A stretch of 64,000 bases of DNA from Mycogone perniciosa (taxonomy: Eukaryota; Ascomycota; Sordariomycetes; Hypocreales; Hypocreaceae): the NCBI GenBank assembly GCA_025331125.1, contig JAOALB010000065.1, positions 202,984-266,983 on the forward strand, written 5' to 3'. The notes below the pieces were generated by a model. The model saw only the letters and a program-made list of their open reading frames with translations. It had not been told where the DNA came from and did not search any database. Positions 22,163 through 33,044 of this stretch are shown piece after piece. Position numbers and translations under genes: made by a program. Within the stretch, counting starts at the first letter, position 1; every line of letters begins with the position of its first letter.

Positions 22163-24085
22163 AGCGAGAAACAGGATTTCCGAGCGAGGTGACGGTCCAC
22201 TGTCTACATGAGACTATGGAAGCGAGAGGACTGCCAGGGGTATGATTTGCACTGCGGCGAAAGGGGCTCAAAGTGGCCGTGGCGGTCGGATTCGCATTAG
22301 GAAGGCGTTCTGATGCATGGCAAATTTCGAGTGTTCAAGGAGTCATGGGTCGGAAGGTTCCAATTCAAGATTGGCCATTGGTTTCTGGAGTGTGTTGTGT
22401 TTCTTTTATTTGCTTCTTCTTGGGGTGGTGGTCGGTACGGAGCACTATACTATTACTATACAAGATGGGAGTCATCAACAGACAATGGATGTCCCCGAAA
22501 AATTGGCTAGACTAGATTAGTATGTATTACCTAGACACTAGAGGGCGAAATGAACAGACGTGTGTATATCTTATACCTACGAGCATGGCGGCCATTGCAT
22601 TGTCAACTGACATCCCAGACATGTGGGTGATGAGCTCGGAGGATGGGATACGAGGAGTACCGACAGAGTCCAGATAGACTGGGGGCATTGGACCCATTGG
22701 GGCGTCATCTTATCTCGTTAGACGAGGGTCGGGTCTGGAGTCTGGGATTGGAGTCTGGGATAGGACTCGTATCGAATCGTATTTGCATGTACTACATGCG
22801 ATCGATCAGACGCTCAGAGTTAAAATGCAAGATGCAAGATGCAAGCTTCTATGCCGGGGTTGGCGAGCCCCAGAGATCAAGCGACTAGCAATTAGCTCGT
22901 GCAAGGGCAGAGGCCCTATCGCAAGGCCAAAGACCGGTGCTGTGATTGATGCCTTTGCTTTTTTGCATCGCTTTGCATGGAGGGACCCTGTGACAGCTCT
23001 CTGGGAGGACGCCTGGCCGCAGGCGGTGAGTGCGAGAAGAGGTTACTACTAAAGTAAGGAGGGAGAGAAGAGAAACGGGAGTACAAAGTAGGGAGGCAGA
23101 GAGATGTGCAACAACGAGAGGGACAGACAGAGGATGAGCCGCCGAGACGAGACGAGACGAGACGAGACGTATTACTAAAGCTGTCTGGACTGGCGGGTTT
23201 TTCTGCACACCATAGACACAGTAAGCAATGCGTGCCACAGCGGCAGAAGCAGCAGCAGATGCACCATCAGATGCACCGGCACTTTACGAGTAGCATCATC
23301 GCCCCTGTGTGTCCTCTGCGTGTGGAGAAGAGCGGAGAAAGCTCCGCTGCCACATTGATAGGTACGAGTGCTACTACTACTACCACTACTACTCGTATCT
23401 ACGAGTCGTAAACGTAAATGCCCAGAAAGCTGGGATGACCCACAGTGCTCCCAGACAGTGTGCATGACGTGGAGATTCCAGCGCTCCGGGCGATGGGCCG
23501 CCTGTGCCGCCCCTGCTGAAGCCACTAGGTCACGGCGTGTTGGGGCGGGCCTAGCCCCTAAAACACCCCCATTGGGCACCGTGCAGAAAATGTCCACAGC
23601 GGGGTCGGGCGTGTGTGTCTCTCTCGCACCCGTACTCGTAAGGCTAACTATCACTTCTCTCCTCCTGCACACACCACAGCTCGCGAGAACAACGCCCAAC
23701 AGACTTGCATTGCGGCATTGCATTGCACGAACAGTACTCCGTACTCGTAGTAGTACTACTACTAATAGCCCTGACCCATGAATGGTCCCTGCCACGGGCA
23801 CTACTTCTTGAGCTAGCCAGCCAGCCCGACTCCGGGAGACCGTCCGCCCGTCCGTATCGCCGCCGCTGACTTGCCGGAGTGGTCCTGTGAGGCTGACCAC
23901 AGCTCGGAGGAGAGAGTTGGCCCAGCAAGGCTACTTACTATACTATTAGTCGGCCTAGTGCTAGCTGTCGCGCGCACTAGCATCTCTATCCGGGTTGCAT
24001 GTGACCTGGTCGATTCACGCGTCGTGATCTCTTCATCGACATCTTGAACCCACGCGGTTCCAGCGCCAACAGCACTCATCACATC
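22163..24085. other. Intergenic, repeat-dotted
   Basis: No gene supported; the 241-aa minus-strand frame at 23175-23900 has repetitive, protein-unlike composition. Contents: TGCAAGA tandem repeat at 22824-22845, (GAGAC)n pentamer run at 23144-23169, CTACTACTAC triplets near 23370-23395, and TACTCCGTACTCGTAGTAGTACTA at about 23734-23757. Confidence 0.55.
23144..23169. repeat. (GAGAC)n pentanucleotide repeat
   Basis: About five copies of GAGAC in a row in intergenic DNA between the dioxygenase and the acid phosphatase. Confidence 0.9.
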
Positions 24086-26104
24086 ATGGCAAAGTCGGGG
24101 CCCTCTTCCTCCGCTTCCGACTATCAGCCCGTTCACCAGGATGACGGCCAAGAAGTCAACGATGAGGAAACTACCACCTTTCTTCCATCACCCCGGCCAC
24201 GGCCGGACCGGCGTTACCGCACCACCATCCTCGTCTTAGTCGTGGCCCTGGTGATACTTCTGGCCTCAAATGTCTATCTGTCCATCCCGTATTTCTTCCC
24301 TGGCCATGGCATCGGTACTGATTTCGGCTCTTGCCCATGTCGTCCCAGCAAGGTGCCACAGTATTTTCAAACATCCCCAGAGCTATGGGCCGGACCCACG
24401 GCCACAGGACGCGCTGCCTTCATGGCCCAGACCAGGACCTTTGATCCGACTGCTACCTATGTACCCAATGAGCCCCTGCAGACGTCCATCCCTGTGGAGG
24501 GGATGAGCCAGGGAAACGACACTATTTTCAAGATGATGGGTTACCTCTCGCCGTACTTTCCCTCGCCCGGATTCGGTGTGGACGAGTATCCGTTGCCTAA
24601 AGGGGCAGAGATTGTTCAGGTTCAGATGCTCTCGAGACATGGAGCTAGGTATCCTACCACTGGGGTCAATGTTGCCAGGTTTGGGGAGCGGATCGCCAAT
24701 GCGTCGGCTACGTTTAACCCCAAGGGTAACTTGACGTTCCTGAAGGACTGGAAATATGAGCTTGGGTCGGAAATATTGGTGCCCAGGGGGCGCCAAGAGT
24801 TGTTTGATTCAGGTAAGCCCCTTTATGCACTGCTTCAGAGACACTGGTCCCGCTGGACCTGACACTGATACTCTTGATTCACAAAGGCGTGCTGCACAGC
24901 TACATGTATGGCAGTTTGTACAATCCACAGAGCAAGATCATTGTTCGTACAACGGTAAGAGGCGATGCTCTATCACCCCCCGCACTACAGTTGCTAAGCC
25001 AACGCGGGATAGACTCAGGATCGCATGCTCAAGTCGGCTGAAAACTGGATGGCGGGTTTCTTCGGTCTCGAATGGTGGGTATTGTTCCTGATTTCTATCG
25101 AAATGAATTCGGGCTTACAATCGCTAGGACCAATAATGCCACCATTGAAGTCATTATTGAAGCGAATGATTTCAATAACTCACTCGGGGGTGCCCTCAAT
25201 TGCCCAAATGCTCATTCCAGGACGGCTGCAGACGAGGCTAAAAATACTTGGCTCAACATTTATCTCAAAGATGCTCAGTATCGCTTCCAAGCAATGACGG
25301 ATGGATTCAAGTGGAGTATTGACGATGTTTACGCTGCTCAGACTATGTGCCCTTATGAGACTGTGGCTTATGGCTTCAGCAAGTTTTGCGATCTGTTCAC
25401 ATATAAGGAATGGCAAGGGTTTGGCTATTCCATCGACTTGTGGTTCTCGGGGGGCAATGCCTTCCACAGCCCTGTCGGGGTAAGTTTGAGTTCTAATGGC
25501 ACAATGAAGCCAAAGCTAATCTTTTAACTCCTGATTATAGAGAGCCATTGGCATCGGGTATCAACAAGAAGTCATTGCTCGGCTTAAAAACCATACCCTC
25601 GGCTACTCGGGCTCACAAATTAACGTTACCTTGGACAACAACACAGACACATTCCCACTAAACCAGAGTCTCTATTTCGACTTCTCTCATGATACCAACA
25701 TTGTGTCAGTTCTCACCGCGTTTGGCCTTCGCCAATTCGCGGAAGAGCTTCCGCCAACACGGTATCCTGGAGATCACTATTTCACCGTCGCTCATGTAAC
25801 ACCTTTCGGCGCCCGTCTTGATATCGAAATCATCAAGACGCCGATGCCGGTTTCCCCCAATCGCGATGGTTATCTCCGCGGCGGGGAGACTAAATATGTG
25901 CACTTCATTCTAAACCAGCGTACCATACCTCTTGGGAAGAGCTTTCCAGAGTGTGATGCTAGCCGTAGAGATGGCTGGTGCGAACTTGACACATTTCTCA
26001 AGGTGCAGGACGAAATGCCTGCCAAGGCAAAGTACGACTACGCCTGTTTTGGAGATTATGCATCTGTACCCTATGGACAGGTCACCGACGGTGTCCCGGC
26101 TTGA
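24086..26104 (+). CDS. Membrane-anchored histidine acid phosphatase (phytase family)
   Basis: Five exons: 24086-24812, 24887-24954, 25013-25074, 25128-25479, 25541-26104; joined 590 aa. The catalytic motif RHGxRxP is at Arg184-His185-Gly-Ala-Arg188-Tyr-Pro190, and the proton-donor motif is His453-Asp454 (DFSHDTN). Both define the histidine phosphatase clade 2 (acid phosphatase/phytase), which forms a phospho-histidine on His185 and releases phosphate from organic esters. One hydrophobic span (about residues 46-67) after a charged N-terminus (RPRPDRRYR) and no cleavable signal suggest a type II membrane protein with the catalytic domain in the lumen or outside. Several N-x-S/T sites (NASATF, GNLTF, NNSLGG) fit glycosylation. 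An apparent frame change near 25075 is resolved by a 53-nt intron (GTGGGT...CTAG) that joins LEW to TNNATIEVIIE. Not a secreted phytase of the usual kind. Confidence 0.9.
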
Positions 26105-26752
26105 GGCTTGATACTGGCGCTATGGGCCCTGCTTTTCTTTTTGTTAACTTTGCATTGTCATTTTTGGTTGGTTGCGAGAATGGGAATATGGGATATGCTA
26201 TGTAAAGTGATGGTTTTCATTCACCCCTTTGATCGGGTATAATTCATTGTCGGTTTACTTGTTTTACAGTGGTTCGGCCGGTCGAGACAAAATGTATCAT
26301 TTCCAATCGAGGGTTTGGGACGCCAATTACGATGGTCAAATAAACGTGGATTCAAAAGGAGAGATCATTCATCCCCTAGCGACGCAAAAGATTGGTCCCC
26401 CGGTTATGGCTGGCTTTGTTCAGATATGCTACTCAGGAGAAAATGTGACTGTGAAATCAAGGCACATAAACAACCAGACAATAACACCAGCCCCCTTCAT
26501 GAGTTTGAACTATTCACATGTTTTATTAATGGTATATACAGAAACCTCTATACAACAAGACATCCGTCCATCCCGTCGTGTCTATCCCGTGGGAATTGAT
26601 TCTCCTGAAATCACCGATACTCCAACGCCCGCTGCCCAATAATCCAAAAGATCTGGCATTAACAAAAAGATTTGCCAAAAGATCCAAAACCACCCGAAGA
26701 AGAAAAAGAAAGCTTTTTCATATACGTTGCAGACCGGATGAGAGGGATATAC
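26105..26752. other. Intergenic between convergent genes
   Basis: This is 3' space shared by the acid phosphatase and ammonium transporter genes. A 137-aa plus-strand frame (26229-26642) has no recognisable domain and lies where two 3' untranslated regions would meet, so I do not call it. Confidence 0.55.
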
Positions 26753-28467
26753 TTAGTCCCGTTTCTGACTGCTTTCCGGCCTTTCCCTATCATCCTCGGA
26801 TATCGACGTCTTCTTCTCCTCGGTAATTCCTTCAGACATGCTTGCCGAAAGTGCCATGTGAGCATGCTCCTGGATGCCGTGCTGCGGCTCAATCATCACG
26901 GTGCTTTCGTGAGCAGGCTCGTCGCGATGGGGGCTCCAGGCCAGGAAGTCACGTCGGACTTCGACATAGTCGTACGAGAATTCACCGTGCTGGTCATCGT
27001 CCATGCCGAGGAGCTCAGCCTCCTCAGAGGCGCGGAGCTTGAGGCCGGGAATAAGGTCGATGATCTTGGCGATGACGGCGCTCATGACGAAGGCGTATGA
27101 GGCCGCGGCGACGATGACGGCGATTTGCCAACCGAGGACGACGTATCTGCCGTCGAGGAAGCCGCCAAGTGCACCGGTGTTGACGCCGTCGAGACCGATG
27201 ATTCTACCGCTTGCGAAGAAACCGTTGAAGATGAGGCCGATGATGCCGCCGATGCCGTGCTCGGCGAAGATATCCAAGGAGTCGTCGATTCTAATCAGGA
27301 ACTTGACTATTGAGCATGCGAGTCAGCACTTTCTGTCTAATATTCTGATGTTGGAGACATCATGTTGGATAAGGAGATACTCACTCTTGGTGCCAAAGTT
27401 GCAAAAAACACCAGCCACTACGCCGAGAATAATGCTGGCCCATGGATCAATGAAACCAGACGCAGGAGTCGCAGCCACCAAGCCGCTGATGGTGCCGGAG
27501 CACCAGCCCACCATGCTCCATTTCTTCGCCAATCGAAAATCGAGCAAGCACCATGTCATGGCGGCAAACATGGCCGTCAAGCACGAATTCAAGCAAGCCT
27601 GAACAGCTCGCAGATTCGCTCCGAAAGCAGATCCACCGTTGAAGCCCAACCAGCCGAACCACAGGAGAATAGTGCCCAGGGTGATGAGGGAGATGTTGTG
27701 GGGTCGGAAGTTGAGCAGCATTTTCTCGTTGCGTCGGCCGAGAACCCAGGAGTAGGCAAGGGCCGAGGCGCCGGAGCCGATCTCGACGGGGACGCCGCCG
27801 GCATAGTCGAGGACACCGGCTTTGAAGGCCCAGCCGTTGGGGTTCCACACCCAGTAGGCCATAGGGCAGTAAACGAGGGTGGCCCAGAAGAAGCAGAAGA
27901 CCATGCTGGGGACGACACGGCCCCGCTCGGCAACGGCCCCGACGGTCAGGCAGGCGGTGACGGCGCAGAACATCATCTGGTAGAGGGCGTAGAGGAGGGC
28001 GGGGACGAGGGGTGAACCGGGGGAGGGGGCGGCCAGAACACCCCTGAGACCGAAGTTCGTCATGTCGCCGATATAGCCGTTGCCAGAGGTGGTGCTAAAG
28101 GCGAGAGTGTATCCCCAGAAATACCACTGGAAGACGATGACGCTGAAGGACATCATCGTCACCCACAACATCGAAAGGGCCGACTTCCGGCGGGCGAGGC
28201 CGGAGTAGAGGAAGGCCACGCCGGGGACCATGATCAGCACCAGACAGGCGCTGATGATGATGAAGGCCTGATCGCCAGACTGGTACCATTGGTTCAGGTT
28301 TTCGATGGCTGGAGAAGTGATGTTAGCGATCTGGTGTCCCGGGCCGTGGCTTGGGTTACATGTCGAAGCGTCAGCACGAGGAACACGGAGTGCTACTCAC
28401 TAGGATCACCACCCAGCGACCCGGTGCCATTGTACACCGTGGGTGCCCCGGTATGGGCGTACGACAT
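26753..28467 (-). CDS. Ammonium transporter, Mep1/Mep3 type
   Basis: Three exons on the minus strand: 28401-28467, 27385-28308, 26753-27306; joined 514 aa. Amt/Mep/Rh family landmarks are clear: MVPGVAFLYSGLARRKSAL, FWGYTLAFS, AVAERGRV, WNPNGW, LWFGWLGFNGGS, and FAEHGIGGIIGLI. About eleven membrane helices fit plasma-membrane location, with an acidic cytosolic tail of roughly 90 residues. In the pore the second of the twin histidines is His347. The position of the first reads Glu198 (YAGGVPVEIGSG, where bacterial AmtB has GGTVVHI). That substitution is characteristic of yeast Mep1/Mep3 and not of the sensor-type Mep2. The protein therefore likely serves bulk ammonium uptake under nitrogen limitation. 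Several AGATAA sites upstream suggest control by an AreA/Nit2-type GATA factor. Start chosen at MSYAHTGAP in a short first exon. Confidence 0.93.
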
Positions 28468-28795
28468 GATGGGTAAGGCGGTATCTGAGATACGGTCGTT
28501 TGACGAACCCGGGCCTTGATCGATCAATCCTCAAGGAGGCAGACTAGGTGGTCAGAGATCGGATACCGGCAAAACAAAGCGACGCCCCGTGAGTAACCCA
28601 AGCTGCGGCGTGTGTTGATAAGGTTGCAGATAGTAAGATAGCTCCAGGTTTCACAACGAAGCTACTGCTCGATGGATTGGACGGGATGGCCAAGCGGATG
28701 AATTGGTTAGAGATAGCGGACGGGGGAAAGGAGGAGAAGGAGGAATGGAAAGAGAGATAGGAGAGAAAACGAGGAGACGGCAGGGGATGGAGCAA

Positions 28796-29271
28796 AGATA
28801 ACGAACTGGTCTCGGTCTGTATATAAAGTCTATGGAGTACAGCTGCTACTGCGAAGTACGGATTCATTGTACGGAGTGTGGGGGAATGGGCAAATGGCCA
28901 TACTCGCGAGTCTCAGCCCGGTTTCCGGTCCCTGCTTTCTTTACCCCGGACAGACGCGCGCGATAGATAAGACGCCGGGGGTGCCGTTTATCTAGGTGAC
29001 AGGACAGGAGCAAAAGGCTTGAGCAATTGAATTACTACTAAGACGGGGGGTGGTTCGCTGAACTTTGCCTATCTGTGAGAGACGTTTGAGCTAGGGCTAG
29101 GAGCGTAGATCGGCGCTCTGCACATGAACGCGGAGAGAGAAGCGGGAAAAGAGGCTTAGATAGTGCGCCAGGTAAAAGAGACGAGACATTGATAGGGAAT
29201 ATGCGGCTTGTCATGCCGTACAGGGTACCGCAGCTGATATGAGCCCGGAGAGACAGAGATATGGAAGATAA
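28796..29271 (-). promoter_or_regulatory. Candidate GATA-factor (AreA/Nit2) site cluster
   Basis: Upstream of the ammonium transporter start codon (28467) the sequence AGATAA occurs at 28796-28801, 28965-28970 (inside GATAGATAA) and 29266-29271. The reverse form TTATCT is at 28988-28993, with further AGATAG copies between. Fungal nitrogen regulators bind HGATAR, often in closely spaced pairs, and ammonium permease genes are classic targets. Function is inferred from context only. Confidence 0.4.
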
Positions 29272-30916
29272 GGTGAGGTGTGTATAAATGTCGGTACGTA
29301 CAAATAGAAACGCAGGCAGATATCAAGAGATACGGCTAGCCGGGATGGGGGAGGAACCCTCTAGGAACCCGGAAACAGGGTGGGCTCCCGCAGCAAAGGC
29401 ATGTATCTTTCCGGTACTGCCGCAAACAGGCATATATCGGGCCCAGCCGGGATGTTCTTCTGGTATGTACGGAGCATTAGATAGTACTACTCCGTACTTG
29501 AAAACGTATTATAACATAACTATTGAAGAGCATGCACAATCTCTTCGTCTCTTTTTTTTGGTGATTGTTTCTTTCTTCTCACGGGCTGAGCTCAGCGCCA
29601 AAACCTCACCTAGAAAACAGGGGGGGGCGCGCATCTCCAGCCCATGTCCAACCAAACCCCCTAGCTCACCCATCAATGCCCCCAAGGAAGATGACAATTT
29701 GCCTTTTTGTTTCTCTCTCGTTGGGTATCAAAAACCGGAAGAAAATAGATATCCATCAATGAAATGAAGGGACAGAAAAAAAACATATGAAGCGGATTTA
29801 GCAAGGGAGCAGTAAACCGGGCTGTCAGTCGGTTCCTCGTATCCGAGACAAGACATCTCTGAGACCTCTTCTGGCCCATTGTGCAGGCGATGACACCTGC
29901 GTCATTCAATGAATAGAAAGTATGATATACTAGTACTCCGTATATACATCCTGTCTGTCCTCTGGCCAATTGAGATCTCCGATAAGCAACCGGGAGAAAA
30001 GCAAGAGGCTTCAAAGCTTGTTCCTGTTCCTCCTGGCAGTGAAACAGCAGGCAGCCAAGATTTCAAGAAATGCCGTCACTTCATCATGTAACTGATAAGA
30101 ACGTCCAGGAATACCCACTAGGCATGATTGGGCCCGTTTGCGCGTACCCCCGCCCCTTCTAGATAGTTTGCAGTAGTATTACTCCGTAGTAATATCACGG
30201 CTCCGTACGGAGTAGAAGCTGTGGCTCCGTGGAGATTATGCTTCTGTTTATAGCCGTGGCTCGGAGGCAATAACTCACATCAAGCAAGAAGTCTTGTGAC
30301 GCGCAGATGATTGAAGACCCCAAGGCCAAAACAGATCACCGAGCCCTCCTGTCTTGCCCTGGATGTCATTGACTCTCTATCTGGACCGCAATCACACATC
30401 GCTTGTAAAAGTTTACCGAGTCAACCCACATGTCAAACCCCCCCCAAGATCTCGGTGCTGCCGATGACTACATAAGCCCTGCATCCATATCGTATGCGGG
30501 ATATGAAATAATTCCATTTCCTTGATTCTGTAAAGAAGTAGACGTAACCATAGATCGACTTCGCCCACCCATGCCAAGCAAGCCAAGCAATCGACGCCGC
30601 GTCTGTCATTCGGAAGAGGTCCTTGGCGGTGGTCTGTGTAAATCCACGAAGATATCAATGTGAACAACATGCTACTCAAAAGAGGATATCTTCATAGATC
30701 AGTGCCAGACAAGACAAACAGAGCCAACATCTTTATCTGATCCAAACATCTTTTCAGGCTCGGCTCCTGCTACAACCTCATGTTTCCACTTCATACATAC
30801 GGAGTACGGAGTACATGCAAAAGGCAATGCAGCAGCAGACCTCCAAGCACATTCCGGGGACCACCCCACGCCCTTCACGCGAAAAACAATCGTAGCTGAA
30901 ACCCGAAAAACGACGG

Positions 30917-30932
30917 AAAAAAAAAAAAAAAA
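30917..30932. repeat. Poly(A)16 run
   Basis: Homopolymer in intergenic DNA between the ammonium transporter and Crt10-like genes; no link to a transcript end is evident. Confidence 0.85.
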
Positions 30933-31661
30933 GCCCGAAACGTCCACAAAGTCACTGTACCTCATTCCCCGAAAGGAAAGCCAAAAACACTCAAACATGG
31001 CTGGCTATCTTCTCTCCCCAGCCTTATCAAAAACCCGGGTAGCCAATCACAGAGCAGCTTGCTCATTACGTGCGAGAAACCCCGATTTGGTTATTTATGG
31101 GGACGTGCGTCCGTATCGGGTATGGTATCAGGCTGGATGTTGCATTCCGACCTCTCCTCTCCCTGCGAGATCCGAGATGATGGATTGTTATAAATCCGAT
31201 GATGTGCCAAGAGTGTGTTGATGATAATACGGCGTATCTGAATTCGCATGAAGTATCCAGGTTCTATTATGTTTCGTTGATCAAAACAAATTAATTACCT
31301 TGCATCCCTTTTGGGCGTCTTTCTAATGTCCGATGCTGCAACTCAGCAGCAGACATGAAAACGTCTCTCTAGGCAAGATGCTCGTTTTGCATGTTCCATA
31401 GCCCATTCACTCTTACAACCAGCCCATATGCCCTTTCTGCAATTCTACATACATATCTTCAAATCAATTTAGGTACATAGAATTGGTATTATACGGTCTC
31501 ATCAATCATCATGTGCCCCGAACGCTTATCGTGATGTACATACATACTGCCCAATATCACCCTTTTTTTTTACCCCGAGTTTCCTCCTCTTTGCTTCGGG
31601 TCGTCCCTAACCAAGTCTCGAAATTGTCCCCTTGGCATTAGTCATGTGACGAGATGGGATA

Positions 31662-32994
31662 TCACAAAGCCATGCCGATCCAGCTCCCTGGGAGTGGCAA
31701 TTGTGCCTCCATCATGTCCTCACAGACAGCCAAGCCACCAATCCAGCCATAAACGCCGGCTATCATTGCCTCGTTACCCAAAGATCAAAAAATGCAGAGC
31801 TTACCGGTTTGCTCCTCACGCGTTATTTCATATGTCAGAATATCATGAGTCCGATAATGCAGCATCAGCCTATACCGTCTCGGCACAGCTGCCCGGTTCA
31901 CCTTGTGACCACCCATGTGGACATCGTCTTGCACGGGCCCAATGGCCATTCCATGCAACGGCCGCAAAGTTTTTCTATATGCACTTTCGTCCGACTCTCT
32001 CGGCAGAATCCACTCAACCCGGAGGCCGTGATCCCATACGCCTGCCTGATTCTTGACTGGCGATCTGAGCTTCGTTGGTGTAAGGAGCAGGACCCGTCCT
32101 ATTTGCGAACCTACAACGACTAGCGAAAGCTCAGGAACATGAGCCAGCATGCTAAGTCGACTCGTTGCGCGGAAATAGGGCCGAATAGTTCGGTCCCGAA
32201 ACATGCCAAATGTGACGGCGTCAGGACACAAAACTCCTACCTCCTTTGAGACCCGTTCATTCTTTCTCAGAAGGCTTCGTAATTCTAGGTCCTTCTCATA
32301 GGCACGAAGAAATCGATATTGCTTGGCTACGCGCTCGATTCGGCGATCCGTCCTACGAGAGACGTCGGGATTGAACTGTACTGGCCTTCTGAGAAACTCA
32401 ACAAGAAATGGCGTCCGCCGAGATATACGCTGAACCGTTCCATTGTGAGGGAACAACGCCATGTCAAGTGGAGGCAGAGGTGATTGCGAGGCTGGCTCGT
32501 TATCGCTAAGCCCCGACAGCATTGAATCGACGGTGCTTCGTTCGTCATCCTTTGATGTCACGCTGTCTAGGTCCCCAGACGTCTGGATCAAGAAAGGTAT
32601 GGAATCAGACGGAATGAACGTCCCTATCATGGGATAGTCCGGCTCTTGCATGGCCACGTCAAACCCCTGTTCCACATGGGCCTGTTCCACATGGGCCTGT
32701 GCCGCATGAGCTTGTGCAGCGTGAACCTGTGCAGCATGAGCCTGTTCAACATGAAATGTAGCCTGAGAAATTTGGGTAAGCGCCGCCTGAAGACTTTCAA
32801 AGCTAGACTGAAACTGAGCCTGAGATGCTTGAGCCAAAGTCTGATCCTGATCCTGAGTCTGTACTGTGGAAGTAAGTTGGAAAAACGACCCCGGAAAATT
32901 CGGAAAGCCCGGTTGAAACTGAATCTGAGGTGCTTGAGTCTGAGGTGCTTGAGTCTGAGGTGCCTGAGTTTGAGGTACTTGAGTTTGAGTTGCT

Positions 32995-33044
<50 letters not shown>

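Larger units (their letters stand above)
28468..31661. other. Intergenic, upstream of ammonium transporter
   Basis: No gene supported in 3.2 kb. The part next to the transporter start holds a cluster of GATA-factor sites (separate entry). TACTCCGTAC-type motifs occur at about 28856-28882, 29465-29476, 29488-29500, 29933, 30181 and 30201-30214, and 30798-30814. A run of 16 A lies at 30917-30932. The last about 350 bases before 31661 are 3' to the Crt10-like gene. Confidence 0.5.

Noticed and set aside
23175..23900. 241-aa minus-strand open frame
   Set aside because: Composed of simple-repeat-derived residues (runs of Ser, Leu, Val) across repeat-dotted intergenic DNA.
25013..25140. Apparent frameshift in the acid phosphatase gene
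   Set aside because: A 53-nt GT-AG intron (25075-25127) restores the frame and the family pattern, so no disruption is needed.
26229..26642. 137-aa plus-strand open frame after the acid phosphatase
   Set aside because: Lies in the shared 3' region of two convergent genes and shows no domain.
20771..28467. Possible biosynthetic or nutrient-use gene cluster (dioxygenase, phosphatase, transporter, with the C6 regulator nearby)
   Set aside because: No core biosynthetic enzyme, ordinary spacing, and phosphatase and ammonium transporter are common housekeeping or nutrient genes; no evidence beyond adjacency.
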